DNA from: Desulfovibrio aminophilus
GTDB lineage: Bacteria; Desulfobacterota; Desulfovibrionia; Desulfovibrionales; Desulfovibrionaceae
Length of the DNA stretch: 64,000 nucleotides
Direction of reading: 5' to 3'
NCBI RefSeq assembly: GCF_023660105.1
Contig: NZ_JAMHGA010000044.1
Location: 124,001-188,000 of the forward strand
Positions 50,554-59,438 of this stretch are shown piece by piece; the first letter of the stretch is position 1, and each line of letters opens with the position of its first letter. The translations under genes and the position numbers were made by a program. Under the pieces are notes generated by a model, which was not told where the DNA came from, did no database searches, and saw only the letters and a program-made list of their open reading frames with translations.

Positions 50554-51336
50554 ATGACCGATCCGAGCGACCCGCGCCGCGCCACCCGGCAGACATACCT
50601 GCTCGACTTCGCCGAGGGCGGCCCCCTGCGCCTGGACCTGCCCGTTCCCGAGGGGCCGGTGGACCTGCTGGACATGCTGCCGCCCATCCGGCTCATGGCG
50701 GACGCGGTCTTCGCCCGGGGGACCGAGACCGCGACCCGCGACGGCCGGACCATCTCCTGCGGACCCGGCTGCGAAGCCTGCTGCAACCAGCTCGTACCCG
50801 TGAGCCGGGAGGAGGGGCTGGCCCTGGCCCGGTCGGTGCGCGCCCTGCCCGGACCGCGTCGCCGCGAGGTCACGGACCGCTTCCGACGCACCGTGGCCGC
50901 GCTGGAGGAGGCCGGGCTGCTCGACCGCCTCGCGCGGGACTTCACCGAACGCATCCACGAGCACGGCGTCCTGTCCCGCCTGCAGCGGGACTACTGGGCC
51001 CTGGCCCTGCCCTGCCCCTTCCTGGAAAACGGCTCCTGCTCGATCCACCCCGCGCGGCCGGTCATCTGCCGCCAGTATTCCGTGACCTCGGCCCCGGCGC
51101 TCTGCGCCCGGCCCTTCGAGCCGGGCGTGCGCCTGGAGGAGGTGCGCCAGCCCATGGACCTGGCCGGAGCCCTGGCGGCCTTCGACGGGGCCCGCGCCCG
51201 GCCCACCCGCGCCCTGCCCCTGTCCCTCTGCCTGCTCCTGGAAAAAACGAACGAGGCCGGGCCCCTTCCACAGGTGCCCGGCCCCGAGATGCTCTCCAGG
51301 TTCCTGGAGCTGGCCTCGCGCTTCACCGACCGCTGA
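50554..51336 (+). CDS. YkgJ-family cysteine-cluster protein
   Basis: A 260-residue protein with the YkgJ/CxxCxxCC pattern: ISCGPGCEACCNQLVPVSREEGLALA near residue 67 and CPFLENGSCSIHPARPVICRQYSVTSAPALCARPFEPG near 150, which together give about eight conserved cysteines for zinc or Fe-S binding. YkgJ members are often found beside radical-SAM or methyltransferase genes; a radical-SAM gene lies convergent, 2 bp away. ATG 50554 was chosen over 50548 because ggagg is then at a 6-nt spacing. Confidence 0.85.
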   Translation: MTDPSDPRRATRQTYLLDFAEGGPLRLDLPVPEGPVDLLDMLPPIRLMADAVFARGTETATRDGRTISCGPGCEACCNQLVPVSREEGLALARSVRALPGPRRREVTDRFRRTVAALEEAGLLDRLARDFTERIHEHGVLSRLQRDYWALALPCPFLENGSCSIHPARPVICRQYSVTSAPALCARPFEPGVRLEEVRQPMDLAGALAAFDGARARPTRALPLSLCLLLEKTNEAGPLPQVPGPEMLSRFLELASRFTDR

Positions 51337-51337
51337 A

Positions 51338-52261
51338 TCAGGTCACGGTGCAGGAGGCGCAGATCTTCAGGTTGCGGAAGTTCCCGGCCTGATACTGGCG
51401 GATGAGCTCCAAGAAGCGCGGCGAGTTCCAGATTTCATAAAGGGACTGCTCACCCACGTTGCCGAGGACCACGGTGCGCTCCCAGTCGTGGCAGCAGATG
51501 ATCACGTCGCCGTTGTAGAGCACATAGGCCTGCTTGAGGAACAGGTCGCAGTTGCGGCGCAGCTTCGGCGCGACGGTGCCCAGGTGCGAGATGTCCTGGC
51601 CCGAACGGTTGTCCACCTGATGGATCTTGAAGCGCACGTTCCGATCGGCCCAATACTTCTTGGCGTACTCCAGCTCGTTTTCCACGATGGTGGTCTTGAG
51701 CGTGGTGATGGTCAGCTTGGGCAGGTCCTTCTTCTTGCGCGACCTGATCTCCAGGAACTTGTCGATGTTCCCGAGAACCTTGGAGAGGGACAGCCCCATG
51801 CTCTGTTTGTAGGTTTCCTCGGAATAGCCCTGCACGCTGATCCACAGGTGCCGCAGGCCCGCGTCGACGAGCCCCTCGCTCATGCCCTCGCTGAGCAGCG
51901 CGCCGTTGCTGTTGATCTTCGTCTTGGTGACGAACTTCCGGCGCTTGTTGATGTAGGCGATCTTGTCGGGCATATTCGGGTCCAGCAGCGGCTCGTTCAT
52001 GAGGTACGGGCTGATGCGGCCGATCCAGTGGCCGCCGCACTCGTCCACGAGCTTGCGGAACAGGGCCTCGTCCATGCGGCCTTGGGGCTGGCTGCCCTTG
52101 GTGTGATGCCAGCCGCAGAACACGCAGTCCGCGTTGCAGCGGCTGTCGGTCTGAATCTGGATGGCCCGGGGGAAGCGCGGCCTGGGAAGCTGCCGGTGCT
52201 TGCGCCAGCGCACGAACTTGCGCCAGAGCGTGTCCTCGGGGCCGGGCATGTAGTATTCCAT
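51338..52261 (-). CDS. Radical SAM / SPASM-domain protein
   Basis: A 307-residue radical-SAM enzyme. The cluster motif is CNADCVFC near residue 38. After the barrel comes a SPASM-like end: CDLFLKQAYVLYNGDVIICCHDWERTVVLGNVGEQSLYEIWNSPRF then CASC, with at least five cysteines for one or two auxiliary [4Fe-4S] clusters. Such enzymes modify peptides, sugars or proteins. No precursor peptide gene was seen beside it. The substrate is unknown. It ends 2 bp from the convergent YkgJ gene. Confidence 0.88.
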   Translation of the reverse strand: MEYYMPGPEDTLWRKFVRWRKHRQLPRPRFPRAIQIQTDSRCNADCVFCGWHHTKGSQPQGRMDEALFRKLVDECGGHWIGRISPYLMNEPLLDPNMPDKIAYINKRRKFVTKTKINSNGALLSEGMSEGLVDAGLRHLWISVQGYSEETYKQSMGLSLSKVLGNIDKFLEIRSRKKKDLPKLTITTLKTTIVENELEYAKKYWADRNVRFKIHQVDNRSGQDISHLGTVAPKLRRNCDLFLKQAYVLYNGDVIICCHDWERTVVLGNVGEQSLYEIWNSPRFLELIRQYQAGNFRNLKICASCTVT

Positions 52262-52358
52262 GTGTCCTCCGCGACCCGCCGAAACGGGCCGCGCACGTTG
52301 TAAAACCCGCCCCCGGGCGTGTCAACCGGCGGAAAAATCCCGCCCTGCGAGGTCGGAC

Positions 52359-52667
52359 ATGAGCGCCATCGTGGAACTCTCCATCTTTCCCATGGACAAG
52401 ACCGGCGGCAGCCTGTCGCCCTATGTGGCCCGCATCCTTTCCGTCATCGAGGCCTCCGGCCTGCCCCATCGGCTCAACCCCATGGGCACCTGCGTGGAGG
52501 GCGACTGGGACCAGGTCATGGCCGTGGTCTCGGCCTGCATGAAGGAACTCCAGAAGGACTCGGAGCGAGTCTACCTGACCTTCAAGGCCGACTGGAAGCG
52601 CGGCGACACCCCGCGCATGGAGGCCAAGGTCGCCTCGGTGGAGGAGAAGCTCGGAGGCGGACAATGA
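52359..52667 (+). CDS. MTH1187/YkoF-type thiamine-binding family protein
   Basis: A 102-residue protein: MSAIVELSIFPMDKTGGSLSPYVARILSVIEASGLPHRLNPMGTCVEGDWDQVMAVV matches the MTH1187 family, a ferredoxin-like fold that assembles into tetramers and is thought to bind thiamine pyrimidine (HMP)-related ligands. It overlaps the FMN-reductase gene by 4 bp (ATGA), so the two are cotranslated. Confidence 0.85.
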   Translation: MSAIVELSIFPMDKTGGSLSPYVARILSVIEASGLPHRLNPMGTCVEGDWDQVMAVVSACMKELQKDSERVYLTFKADWKRGDTPRMEAKVASVEEKLGGGQ

Positions 52668-53248
52668 AGAAGGTCCTCTGCCTGCTGGGCAGCCCCCGCA
52701 AGAAGGGCAACAGCGCGGACATGGCCCGGGTCTTTTGCGACGCCGCGCGCCAGGCCGGAGCCGAGGTGGAGAGCGTGCATCTCAACGGCCTGGAGGCCCG
52801 GGGCTGCCAGGCCTGCTATGGCTGCAAACGCAATTCCGAGACCTGCGTGCTGGAGGACGGGCTGACCCCGGTGCTGGAATCGGTCCGGGCCTGCGACGTG
52901 CTCGTCCTGGCCACGCCGGTCTATTTCGGCGAGGTCTCGGCCCAGCTCAAGACCTTCATCGACCGGACCTTCTCCTTCCTCACCCCGGAGTACGCCCGCG
53001 ACAAGACGAAGCGCTCCCGCCTGGCCCCGGGCAAGACCCTGGTCTTCCTCATCGCCCAGGGGCATCCCAGGGAAGACCTCTTCGCGGACATCTACCCCCG
53101 CTATCAATACTTCTTCACCTGGTTCGGCTTCGCCGCCACCCACCTCGTGCGGGCCTGCGGCGTCTACGATCCCGGCGACGCCCTGGCGAAGCCGGGCCTG
53201 GCGGAGGAAATCGCCGCCCTGGGCCGCCGGGTCGCCGCCGGGGCCTGA
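52664..53248 (+). CDS. NADPH-dependent FMN reductase / flavodoxin-fold protein
   Basis: A 194-residue flavodoxin-like oxidoreductase: LCLLGSPRKKGNSADMARVFCDAARQAGAEVE (FMN phosphate loop) at the start, CQACYGCKRNSETCVLEDGL near residue 48 (a cysteine-rich loop common in iron-sulfur flavoproteins), and LVLATPVYFGEVSAQLKTFIDRTF near 80. The cysteines CxxCxxC suggest an iron-sulfur flavoprotein variant. The physiological partner is unknown. Confidence 0.87.
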   Translation: MKKVLCLLGSPRKKGNSADMARVFCDAARQAGAEVESVHLNGLEARGCQACYGCKRNSETCVLEDGLTPVLESVRACDVLVLATPVYFGEVSAQLKTFIDRTFSFLTPEYARDKTKRSRLAPGKTLVFLIAQGHPREDLFADIYPRYQYFFTWFGFAATHLVRACGVYDPGDALAKPGLAEEIAALGRRVAAGA

Positions 53249-53350
53249 CCCCTCCCCGGCACCACATTTGCATCGTGCCCCGGCGATCCCGCCGCCGGAC
53301 GTTTTTTCCGTGTCCAAAGCCACGCGGCGGCGAGCCATGGGGGGCTCAAC

Positions 53351-54508
53351 ATGTCCGACAAATCATGCAACAGATCGAACGCGCTGGAAAAAAGCATGGC
53401 CCTGCGGCGGCTCAACCAGCAGGTCAACGCCATCGAGTGCGCCAATAATCTGCCGATCTGCCTCTCGCGCCCCCTCAATCTCGGACTGGACATCTCCAGC
53501 GCCTGCAACATCAAGTGCATCTTCTGCCTGGCCGAGAGCGGGCGCAAGCTCAGCTCCGACGCGGACGCCTTCCGCGCCCCGGAATGGCTGGACCACTTCG
53601 ACGAGCTGCTGCCCTACATCAACATGGGCATCTTCTCCTCCTTCGAGGCCTTGCTCAATCCCGGCATCGAGCAGTTCGTGCGCAAGATGCGCGCCCACTG
53701 CACGCCGTTCCAGGTCTTCACCAACGGCAACGCCCTGACCCCGGAGATGTCGGAATTCCTCCTGGCCAACGGCCTGCAATCGGTCTGGTGCTCCTTTCAC
53801 GGGGCCGAACGCGCGACCTACGAGGGCATCATGCGCGGCTCGGACTACGAGCGGGTGCTGAGCAACCTCATGCACCTCAAGCTCCTGGCCCGGCGCATCA
53901 ACCCCGGCTTCCGGCTCACCCTGGTCTTCTGCGCCATGGGCCGAACCATCCAGGAGCTGCCGCGCTACGTGGACCTGGCCCACCGAGTGGGGGCCAAGGA
54001 AATCCAGGTGAACTACCTGCTCGTGACCACGGCCGCCCACCAGCTGGACGACGAGGCCGTGATCTTCCACCGCGACCGCTACGACCACTTCGTGCTGCAC
54101 GCCAAGCTCAAGGCCGCCAAGCTGGGCATCCTGCTCAACCACCAGCCCACCTTCTTCGACTGGCGGCCGACCGACTCCGACGGGCCGTGCGCGCGGCCGT
54201 GGCAGCACATGAACGTGTCCAAGGACGGGGTGGTCACGGTCTGTTGCGGCGGGGCCTCGGGCATCGGCAACCTCTTCACCGACGGCTTCCACAAAGTCTG
54301 GAACGGCAAGGCCATGCAGGCCTTCCGCCGCCGCGTGAACTCCGGCAACCCTCCGGCCGCCTGCCGGACCTGCACCCGGGGCCGGGAAAACCCCCTCGAC
54401 GTACGCAGCCACCTGACCTACCTGCGCGGCCTGAACGACGAGCAGGTCCAGGCCCGGCTCGAAGAGCTCGGCCTGGGCGCGGCCTCGGCCCTGGCCGCCG
54501 CCGGGTGA
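53351..54508 (+). CDS. Radical SAM / SPASM-domain protein (second copy)
   Basis: A 385-residue radical-SAM enzyme. Cluster motif CNIKCIFC near residue 52; SPASM-like end CARPWQHMNVSKDGVVTVCCGGASGIGNLFTDGFHKVWNGKAMQAFRRRV then CRTCTRG. A helical C-terminal tail follows (LNDEQVQARLEELGLGAASALAAAG). It is related in layout to the enzyme at 51338 but diverged and on the other strand. Substrate unknown; a role in modifying a cell-envelope or tRNA target is possible but not shown. The ATG follows gggggctcaac. Confidence 0.88.
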   Translation: MSDKSCNRSNALEKSMALRRLNQQVNAIECANNLPICLSRPLNLGLDISSACNIKCIFCLAESGRKLSSDADAFRAPEWLDHFDELLPYINMGIFSSFEALLNPGIEQFVRKMRAHCTPFQVFTNGNALTPEMSEFLLANGLQSVWCSFHGAERATYEGIMRGSDYERVLSNLMHLKLLARRINPGFRLTLVFCAMGRTIQELPRYVDLAHRVGAKEIQVNYLLVTTAAHQLDDEAVIFHRDRYDHFVLHAKLKAAKLGILLNHQPTFFDWRPTDSDGPCARPWQHMNVSKDGVVTVCCGGASGIGNLFTDGFHKVWNGKAMQAFRRRVNSGNPPAACRTCTRGRENPLDVRSHLTYLRGLNDEQVQARLEELGLGAASALAAAG

Positions 54509-54763
54509 TCCGGGGCTCCGGCCTCCACGGCGGGGAGTCCTCTCCCCGAGGCGTTGGAACTGCATGAAGGGGTACGGGCCTGAAGCCGCCCCCCAGCTCA
54601 CCGCGAACGGAAACCGGCGCGCATGCGGCCAAGAAACGGCAATATTTCATCGAATCACTCCCCCGCCCTCTTTTGGCGGCCCGGCACCTCACGGCGATGC
54701 GCTCACTCTTTGCATCATGAAAATCTTATGCTAATCGATGGGTAACGGATGGTTCCACCGCCC

Positions 54764-55258
54764 ATGAAAAGAATCGGTTTCCTCCCGTTGCTCCTTCTGC
54801 TCACGCTCGCCGCGCTCACGGCCTGCGCCCATCGCAGCGTGGTCCATCTCGACCGCCAGCCCTGGCGCATGGACTCCCCGCAGACCATCAAGATGGCCTT
54901 CCTGCGCTTCGACTACCAAACCGTGGAGATCGACGGGAAATACGGCGTCAAGGGCAAGGCGGCCCCGGTCATGGACCGGGTGCCCGAGTGGGCCCGCTGG
55001 ATCGACGAGATGCGGCTCACGGCCTATCTCTCCGACGAATACGGCGAGGTGCTCATGGAGAGCGAGCAGCCGTTCCTGCCCGGCCCCTTCCAGCCCAACG
55101 CCGTGTTCCATTTCGACTTCCTGATGGACGAGGCGGCGGTGAAGAAGGGCCCGGTCTTCGTCTCCTTCGGCTACCGCATGCTCCTCTCCGAATCCCGCGA
55201 CAAGCCCAAGAACGCCAAACATCCGTTCTTCGCCAGCGAAGGCGCGGTGACGAGGTAG
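54764..55258 (+). CDS. Lipoprotein of unknown function
   Basis: A 164-residue exported protein with a lipobox: MKRIGFLPLLLLLTLAALTACAHRS, cysteine near residue 21. The mature part is beta-rich (TIKMAFLRFDYQTVEIDGKYGVKGKAAPVMDRVPEWARWIDEMRLTAYLSDEYGEVL). I chose ATG 54764 rather than 54749 to give a compact signal peptide. It lies 3 bp before the cyclic-nucleotide-binding gene, so both probably share a promoter in the 255-bp gap upstream; TTGCAT-N16-TAATCG near 54711 is a weak candidate. Confidence 0.68.
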   Translation: MKRIGFLPLLLLLTLAALTACAHRSVVHLDRQPWRMDSPQTIKMAFLRFDYQTVEIDGKYGVKGKAAPVMDRVPEWARWIDEMRLTAYLSDEYGEVLMESEQPFLPGPFQPNAVFHFDFLMDEAAVKKGPVFVSFGYRMLLSESRDKPKNAKHPFFASEGAVTR

Positions 55259-55261
55259 GCC

Positions 55262-55906
55262 ATGTCCAGCCTCCCGCTCATGCGACGGGTTTCCAAGGGC
55301 TTTCTGGTCAAGACCTTCCTCAAGCACAACATCGTCTTCGTCGAGGGCAGCCGGGGCGACCAAGCCTACATCCTCATGGAGGGCGAGGTGGAGATCTCGG
55401 GCTCGGTGGACGGCCGCAAGAAGGTCTTCGCCGTGCTCAAGCCGCCGTCGATCTTCGGCGAGATGGCGCTCTTCCTGGACGACCAGACCCGCACCGCCAC
55501 GGCCATGACCCTGGAGGACACCAAGCTCGTCATCATCACCCGCGACGACCTGGACGAGTATTTCTCCAAGGCCCCGCAGGTCATCTCCTCCATCCTCCAA
55601 GTGCTCGTCAGCCGCCTCAAGGCCACCACGAAAAAGGCCCTCAAGGTGCCCAACGTGCCGCTGGGCATCTGCCGGGTGCTGAACCTCTTCGTGCTCAACG
55701 GCCAGGCCGAGATCGGCTACGACGCGGCCGTGCGCACCCTGGCCGACACCTTCGTGACCTCTCCGGCGGCCGTGGAGGGCTACCTGGGCCACCTGGCCGA
55801 GCAGGGCCACCTGAGCATCGGCGCGCCGGACCACGACGTGGCCAAGCGCGTCATCCGCATCCTGGACCCGGATTTCCTCGAAAAGGTCATGACCAAGAAG
55901 GACTGA
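55262..55906 (+). CDS. Cyclic-nucleotide-binding (Crp-fold) protein
   Basis: A 214-residue protein. Residues 15-125 form a cNMP-binding beta barrel with IFGEMALFLDDQTRTATAMT as phosphate-binding cassette (arginine present). The C-terminal 75 residues (LNLFVLNGQAEIGYDAAVRTLADTFVTSPAAVEGYLGHLAEQGHLSI) look like a degenerate winged-helix, with low similarity to Crp recognition helices. It may bind a nucleotide and partner protein rather than DNA. Targets unknown. Confidence 0.85.
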   Translation: MSSLPLMRRVSKGFLVKTFLKHNIVFVEGSRGDQAYILMEGEVEISGSVDGRKKVFAVLKPPSIFGEMALFLDDQTRTATAMTLEDTKLVIITRDDLDEYFSKAPQVISSILQVLVSRLKATTKKALKVPNVPLGICRVLNLFVLNGQAEIGYDAAVRTLADTFVTSPAAVEGYLGHLAEQGHLSIGAPDHDVAKRVIRILDPDFLEKVMTKKD

Positions 55907-55910
55907 GGGT

Positions 55911-56651
55911 CTACAGGGCCACCAGCTCCACCCGGCCCCAGGCCGCCACCTGCCCCCCCATCTGGGCGAAGACCCCGAGCACCCCGGCCGGAGCCAGTTC
56001 CCGCGCGCCCGCCAGCACGGCCTCCAGGTCCCGGGCCGTCTTGAGCCGGTTGCAGAGCGCCGTGGCCGCGGCGTCGGCCAGGGCCCCGGAGTCGGCCCGC
56101 ACCGTGACGAGGTCGCCGCGGCCCAGACTCAGGGAATGGCCGATGCGGCCCGAGGAGGAGCACAGGCTGGTGGGAAATTCCCCGGCCGGGATGCGCAGCC
56201 CGAGCCGCGTCCCGGACTCGGGCTCGGCCAGCAGGCCCACCACCCGCTCCCGCGTGGAGCAGAGAAAGATGTCTCCGCCGTTTTCCACGATGATGTCCGG
56301 GCTCTCGGACACGAAGCGCTCGCAGACCATCTGGGCCACAGTCCCGGCCACGGCGGCCATGGGCCCCACGTCGCAGGCCCGGGCCGCCTCGTACATGCGC
56401 CGGGCGATCTCCGGGGCTCCGGCCGGAGCCGGCAGGGGCGTCAGGCTCGGCAGGAAGTCCCGCCGCAGGAGGATGTGGCTCTTCAGTTCCCCGCGCAGGC
56501 CGCGTAGGAAGTCGGCGATCCCGGCCGAGAGGTCGCGTCGGGCCACCACGAAGAGGTCGGACTCCTCGATGACCACCTGGAAGGCCCGCTCTCCCGCGTC
56601 CGGGGCCACGGACTCGCGGTAGTCCCGGCCGACCCGCGTGTAGTCCTTCAC
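55911..56651 (-). CDS. UPF0280 family protein
   Basis: A 246-residue ApbE-like-fold protein of the UPF0280 family: ACDVGPMAAVAGTVAQMVCERFV near residue 95 and DIIVENGGDIFLCS near 120 are the family signatures; GEFPTSLCSSSGRIGHSLSLGRGDLVTVRADSGALADAAATALCN follows. Function unknown; a flavin-related ligand is possible from the fold. It starts at GTG, 1 bp after the LUD gene stop. Confidence 0.9.
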   Translation of the reverse strand: MKDYTRVGRDYRESVAPDAGERAFQVVIEESDLFVVARRDLSAGIADFLRGLRGELKSHILLRRDFLPSLTPLPAPAGAPEIARRMYEAARACDVGPMAAVAGTVAQMVCERFVSESPDIIVENGGDIFLCSTRERVVGLLAEPESGTRLGLRIPAGEFPTSLCSSSGRIGHSLSLGRGDLVTVRADSGALADAAATALCNRLKTARDLEAVLAGARELAPAGVLGVFAQMGGQVAAWGRVELVAL

Positions 56652-56652
56652 C

Positions 56653-57306
56653 CTAGAATCCCAGGTCCTGGTTCACCAGGATGACCTTGATCCGGCCCTT
56701 GGGGAAGGACTTTTCGGTGATCGTCCAGACGTTGCAGATCCGGTCCGGGCTGTTGCAGTCCATGCAGCGGGAGGTCTTCACGCAGGGCGTCTTCTTGGCC
56801 AGCCGGGAGGCGTTCACCGGCGCGGCGTAGTCCTTGATCCGGCGCATGGCCGCCGGGAGGTCCGCCGCGAGCTTGTTGCGCCCCAAGACCACGAGCACGT
56901 TGCGGGGGCCGAAGGCCAGGGCCGCCACCCGGTTGCCGATCATGTCCAGGTTCACCAGCTGCCCGGCCTCGGTGAGGGCGTTCGTGCCGGTGACGAAGAG
57001 GTCGCAGGTCAGGGCCCGGCGGCGCAGCTCCAGCTTGTCCGGCTCGGAGAGGGTCTTGTCGAAGACGTCCAGCACGTCGCAGCCGGGCACGTCCTTGAGG
57101 GCCTGATAGAGGCCGCTGGACACCACGCTGGTGGAGCCGCCGAAGCTGACGGTCCGGGGCGAGAGCGCGGGCAGGATCTCGGACAGGGCGATGCGCCGCA
57201 CGTCCTCCTCGCCCTCCGCGCGGAAAACGTCGAAACCGTTGTCCTCCAAGGCTTCGCTCACGTCGTCCAGACGCCGGGACCAGTATTTGTCGATGGGTTC
57301 GCGCAT
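56653..57306 (-). CDS. LUD-domain protein (LutC/YkgG-like)
   Basis: A 217-residue LUD-domain protein: VSFGGSTSVVSSGLYQALKD near residue 50, CDLFVTGTNALTEAGQLVNLDMIGNRVAALAFGPRNVLVVLGRNKL near 100, and CVKTSRCMDCNSPDRICNVWTITEKSFPKGRIKVILVNQDLGF at the end, with four cysteines that may bind metal. Such proteins work with lactate/L-lactate oxidation complexes but stand-alone forms are of unknown role. A good ribosome-binding site (aaggaga) precedes the ATG at 57306. Confidence 0.88.
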   Translation of the reverse strand: MREPIDKYWSRRLDDVSEALEDNGFDVFRAEGEEDVRRIALSEILPALSPRTVSFGGSTSVVSSGLYQALKDVPGCDVLDVFDKTLSEPDKLELRRRALTCDLFVTGTNALTEAGQLVNLDMIGNRVAALAFGPRNVLVVLGRNKLAADLPAAMRRIKDYAAPVNASRLAKKTPCVKTSRCMDCNSPDRICNVWTITEKSFPKGRIKVILVNQDLGF

Positions 57307-57317
57307 GTCCGTCTCCT

Positions 57318-58520
57318 TCAGATGCGTTCCAGGCGGGACAGCCATTCTCCGTCCAGGAGCCCTTCCCGTTCCAGGCTCCAGCGCAGGAAGGCCAGCACGT
57401 TCGCGGCCGCCGCGTCCCGGCCCCGGGCCGCCTCAACCCGGGCCAGCTCGAGGTAGGCCTCGGGCGTGGCGCCCAGGGCCAGGGCCTTGCGCACGCAGGC
57501 CAGGGCCTCCTCCGGCCGTCCCTGGCCGCGCAGGGCCGCGGCCAGGGCCAAGCGCAGGGCCGTGTTTTCAGGATGATGGAAAAGTGAAATCCGCAGGGTT
57601 TCCTCGGCCGCGTCCGCATCGCCCCGGGAAGCCTGGGTCCGGGCCAGCTCCAGGGCCTCGTGGGCCGGGAGCTGGGCCCAGCGGTCGGCCAGGTCCGCCG
57701 CCGCCCGGGCGTCGTCCTGACGCCCGAGAAAACGCAGGCGCGGCAGGAAGCGCAGGGCCGAATCGTCCTCCTCGCAGACCCAGGCGGCCTGCCGGTCGAA
57801 CTCCTCGAAGACGTAACCGTCCCTGCCCCGGATGGGATGGGCCATGCCGCGCGCGATCTTGGCCTCGAAATCCTCGCGGGACCGGAAATAATAGTGGTTC
57901 ACGCGCACCCGCTCGATGCTGTGCGGGGCGTAGGGCCCGAACGTCGGCAGCAGGCGCTCGGTGACGCAGTGCCGCCCGTCGCGGAAGGCGAAATGGTGCA
58001 CCGAGAGCGGCCCGGCCGCGCACTCCGGCCGCACGAGGCTCTTCACGTGCCGGTTCACCGACGCGGCCAGCGGAGGGCGCAGGCGGTAGTTCTCGATCTG
58101 GAAGCCCGGGGGCCGGGACTCGTGGCCGCCGGAGCCGTAGAGCACCCAGTTCACGGCCAGGCCGCCGACGTCCTCGAAATCCAGGAGCAGGGAGCGCAGG
58201 TCGCGGTCCACGGCGAAAAGGAACTCGTCGGCGTCCAGAAAGGCCAGCCAGCGGAACGCGTCCCCGAACTCGGCCAGACAGTGGCGGTAGGCGTCCATCT
58301 GGCGGAAGGCCCCGGGCCAGTCGAGCACCCGGATCAGCCCGGCCTGGACGTAGGGGGCCAAGGTTTCGGCCACGGGCTCGGCGGAACCGTTGTCATAGAG
58401 AACGAAGCGTTCGATCCCCGCCAGGAGATGGAAATCCACCCATTCCCGGAGGTGGGGCGTCTCGTCCTTGAGGATGGCCGCAAGACCCAGGTGCTTGACG
58501 CGAGGCCCGCTCATGGGCAT
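57318..58520 (-). CDS. Family 92-type glycosyltransferase with C-terminal TPR repeats
   Basis: A 400-residue protein. Residues 1-235 form a GT-A transferase: [53 protein letters not shown] (DxD metal motif near residue 97), and [19 protein letters not shown]. Residues 260-400 hold helical repeat units rich in alanine/leucine ([23 protein letters not shown]...), typical TPRs for protein interaction. The acceptor is unknown, probably a surface glycan. The start codon at 58520 has no clear ribosome-binding site; 58514 is an alternative. Confidence 0.85.
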   Translation of the reverse strand: MPMSGPRVKHLGLAAILKDETPHLREWVDFHLLAGIERFVLYDNGSAEPVAETLAPYVQAGLIRVLDWPGAFRQMDAYRHCLAEFGDAFRWLAFLDADEFLFAVDRDLRSLLLDFEDVGGLAVNWVLYGSGGHESRPPGFQIENYRLRPPLAASVNRHVKSLVRPECAAGPLSVHHFAFRDGRHCVTERLLPTFGPYAPHSIERVRVNHYYFRSREDFEAKIARGMAHPIRGRDGYVFEEFDRQAAWVCEEDDSALRFLPRLRFLGRQDDARAAADLADRWAQLPAHEALELARTQASRGDADAAEETLRISLFHHPENTALRLALAAALRGQGRPEEALACVRKALALGATPEAYLELARVEAARGRDAAAANVLAFLRWSLEREGLLDGEWLSRLERI

Positions 58521-58589
58521 GGAAGGTAGCAGAGAACACGGGCGGCGGGAAGCATCGGGCGGGATGCGCCCCGGGCGGGCCGACGGTCC

Positions 58590-58618
58590 TTGACGGCGAC
58601 GCGATCAAGGGCTATATG
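58590..58618 (+). promoter_or_regulatory. Sigma-70 promoter of the rpmH-rnpA cluster
   Basis: TTGACG (58590-58595), 17-bp spacer, TATATG (58613-58618): near-consensus spacing and sequence, with the rpmH start about 48 nt downstream of the predicted start site. Confidence 0.7.
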
Positions 58619-58672
58619 GCTTTGTTCAGCCTTGTTCACTATAACAAAATTCATCTCACGAGGAGCACCCAT

Positions 58673-58810
58673 ATGTCCAAGAGAACCTACCAGCCGAGCA
58701 AGACCAGAAGGAAGCGGACCCACGGCTTCCTCGTCCGGTCCCGCACCAAGAACGGCCGCGCCATCCTGCGCCGCCGCCGCCAGAAGGGGCGCCAGAGATT
58801 AGCCGCCTGA
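58673..58810 (+). CDS. rpmH: Ribosomal protein L34
   Basis: A 45-residue basic protein with the L34 start [39 protein letters not shown]. It begins the conserved rpmH-rnpA-yidD-yidC order. aggag lies 7 nt upstream of ATG 58673. Its TGA overlaps the presumed rnpA start codon. Confidence 0.97.
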   Translation: MSKRTYQPSKTRRKRTHGFLVRSRTKNGRAILRRRRQKGRQRLAA

Positions 58811-59199
58811 CCTGGCCGAGGGAACGCCGCCTCCGCAAGAGTCCCGAATTTTCCCGCTGTTTCGGACAGGGACGGAAATTCTCCTCCAAGAGTTTTCTTC
58901 TGTTCGTCTCCGCGCGGCCCGACGGGCCCGGGCAGTTCCGCCTGGGCATGGCCGTGAGCCGGAAGGTGGGACGCGCGGTGGTCCGCAACCGCATCAAGAG
59001 GGTGGTGCGAGAGTTTTTCCGGCTCCATCAGGATCGAATCTCCGGGCCAGTGGACATCGTCCTCGTGCCCAAGAGATCGCTTGACCCGGATCGGCTGACA
59101 CTTGCCGTCGCCACCCTGGAACTGGCCCCGCTTCTGACCCGCCTGGCGGGAAACGGCGGACGCGGGCCGGACCGGGAGAACAAGGCATGCGCTCCATAG
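58807..59199 (+). CDS. rnpA: Ribonuclease P protein component, unusual start codon
   Basis: About 130 residues: the protein subunit of RNase P for tRNA 5' maturation. The RNR motif [13 protein letters not shown] is near residue 60, and [20 protein letters not shown] is the N-terminal RNA-binding region. No ATG, GTG or TTG precedes this conserved N terminus. CTG 58807 (overlapping the rpmH stop) or ATT 58798 (aagggg upstream) must be the start; ATG 58948 would delete the essential first third. Coordinates use CTG 58807. Confidence 0.85.
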   Translation: MTWPRERRLRKSPEFSRCFGQGRKFSSKSFLLFVSARPDGPGQFRLGMAVSRKVGRAVVRNRIKRVVREFFRLHQDRISGPVDIVLVPKRSLDPDRLTLAVATLELAPLLTRLAGNGGRGPDRENKACAP

Positions 59200-59435
59200 T
59201 CCTGGGGCTCATCTGGATCTATCAGAAGTTCCTTTCTCCGCTCCTGCCTCCCGCATGCAGGTTCATTCCGTCGTGTTCGGAATACGCCCGACAGGCCGTC
59301 CAGGTCCACGGCGCATTCAAGGGCTCCATCCTGGCCGTCTGGCGCGTTCTTCGCTGCCAGCCCTGGTGCGCCGGGGGCTTCGACCCCGTCCCTCCGCGCT
59401 TCATTCAAGCATTCCGCAACAGTAAAGCGAGCTGA
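59187..59435 (+). CDS. yidD: Membrane protein insertion factor YidD
   Basis: An 82-residue YidD protein: IWIYQKFLSPLLPPACRFIPSCSEYARQAVQVHGAFKGSILAVWRVLRCQPWCAGGFDPVP, matching the family signature with its cysteines. It is a small membrane-associated helper of YidC. It overlaps the end of rnpA by 13 bp. Confidence 0.95.
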   Translation: MRSIVLGLIWIYQKFLSPLLPPACRFIPSCSEYARQAVQVHGAFKGSILAVWRVLRCQPWCAGGFDPVPPRFIQAFRNSKAS

Positions 59436-59438
59436 CCC

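Noticed and set aside
54988-56622. Plus-strand 544-codon frame spanning the lipoprotein, the cNMP-binding gene and UPF0280
   Set aside because: It crosses three well supported genes in another frame and shows Arg/Pro/Gly-rich artefact composition.
58560-58672. Possible replication origin upstream of rpmH
   Set aside because: rpmH often neighbours dnaA/oriC, but no DnaA box (TTATCCACA-like) cluster and no dnaA gene is present here.
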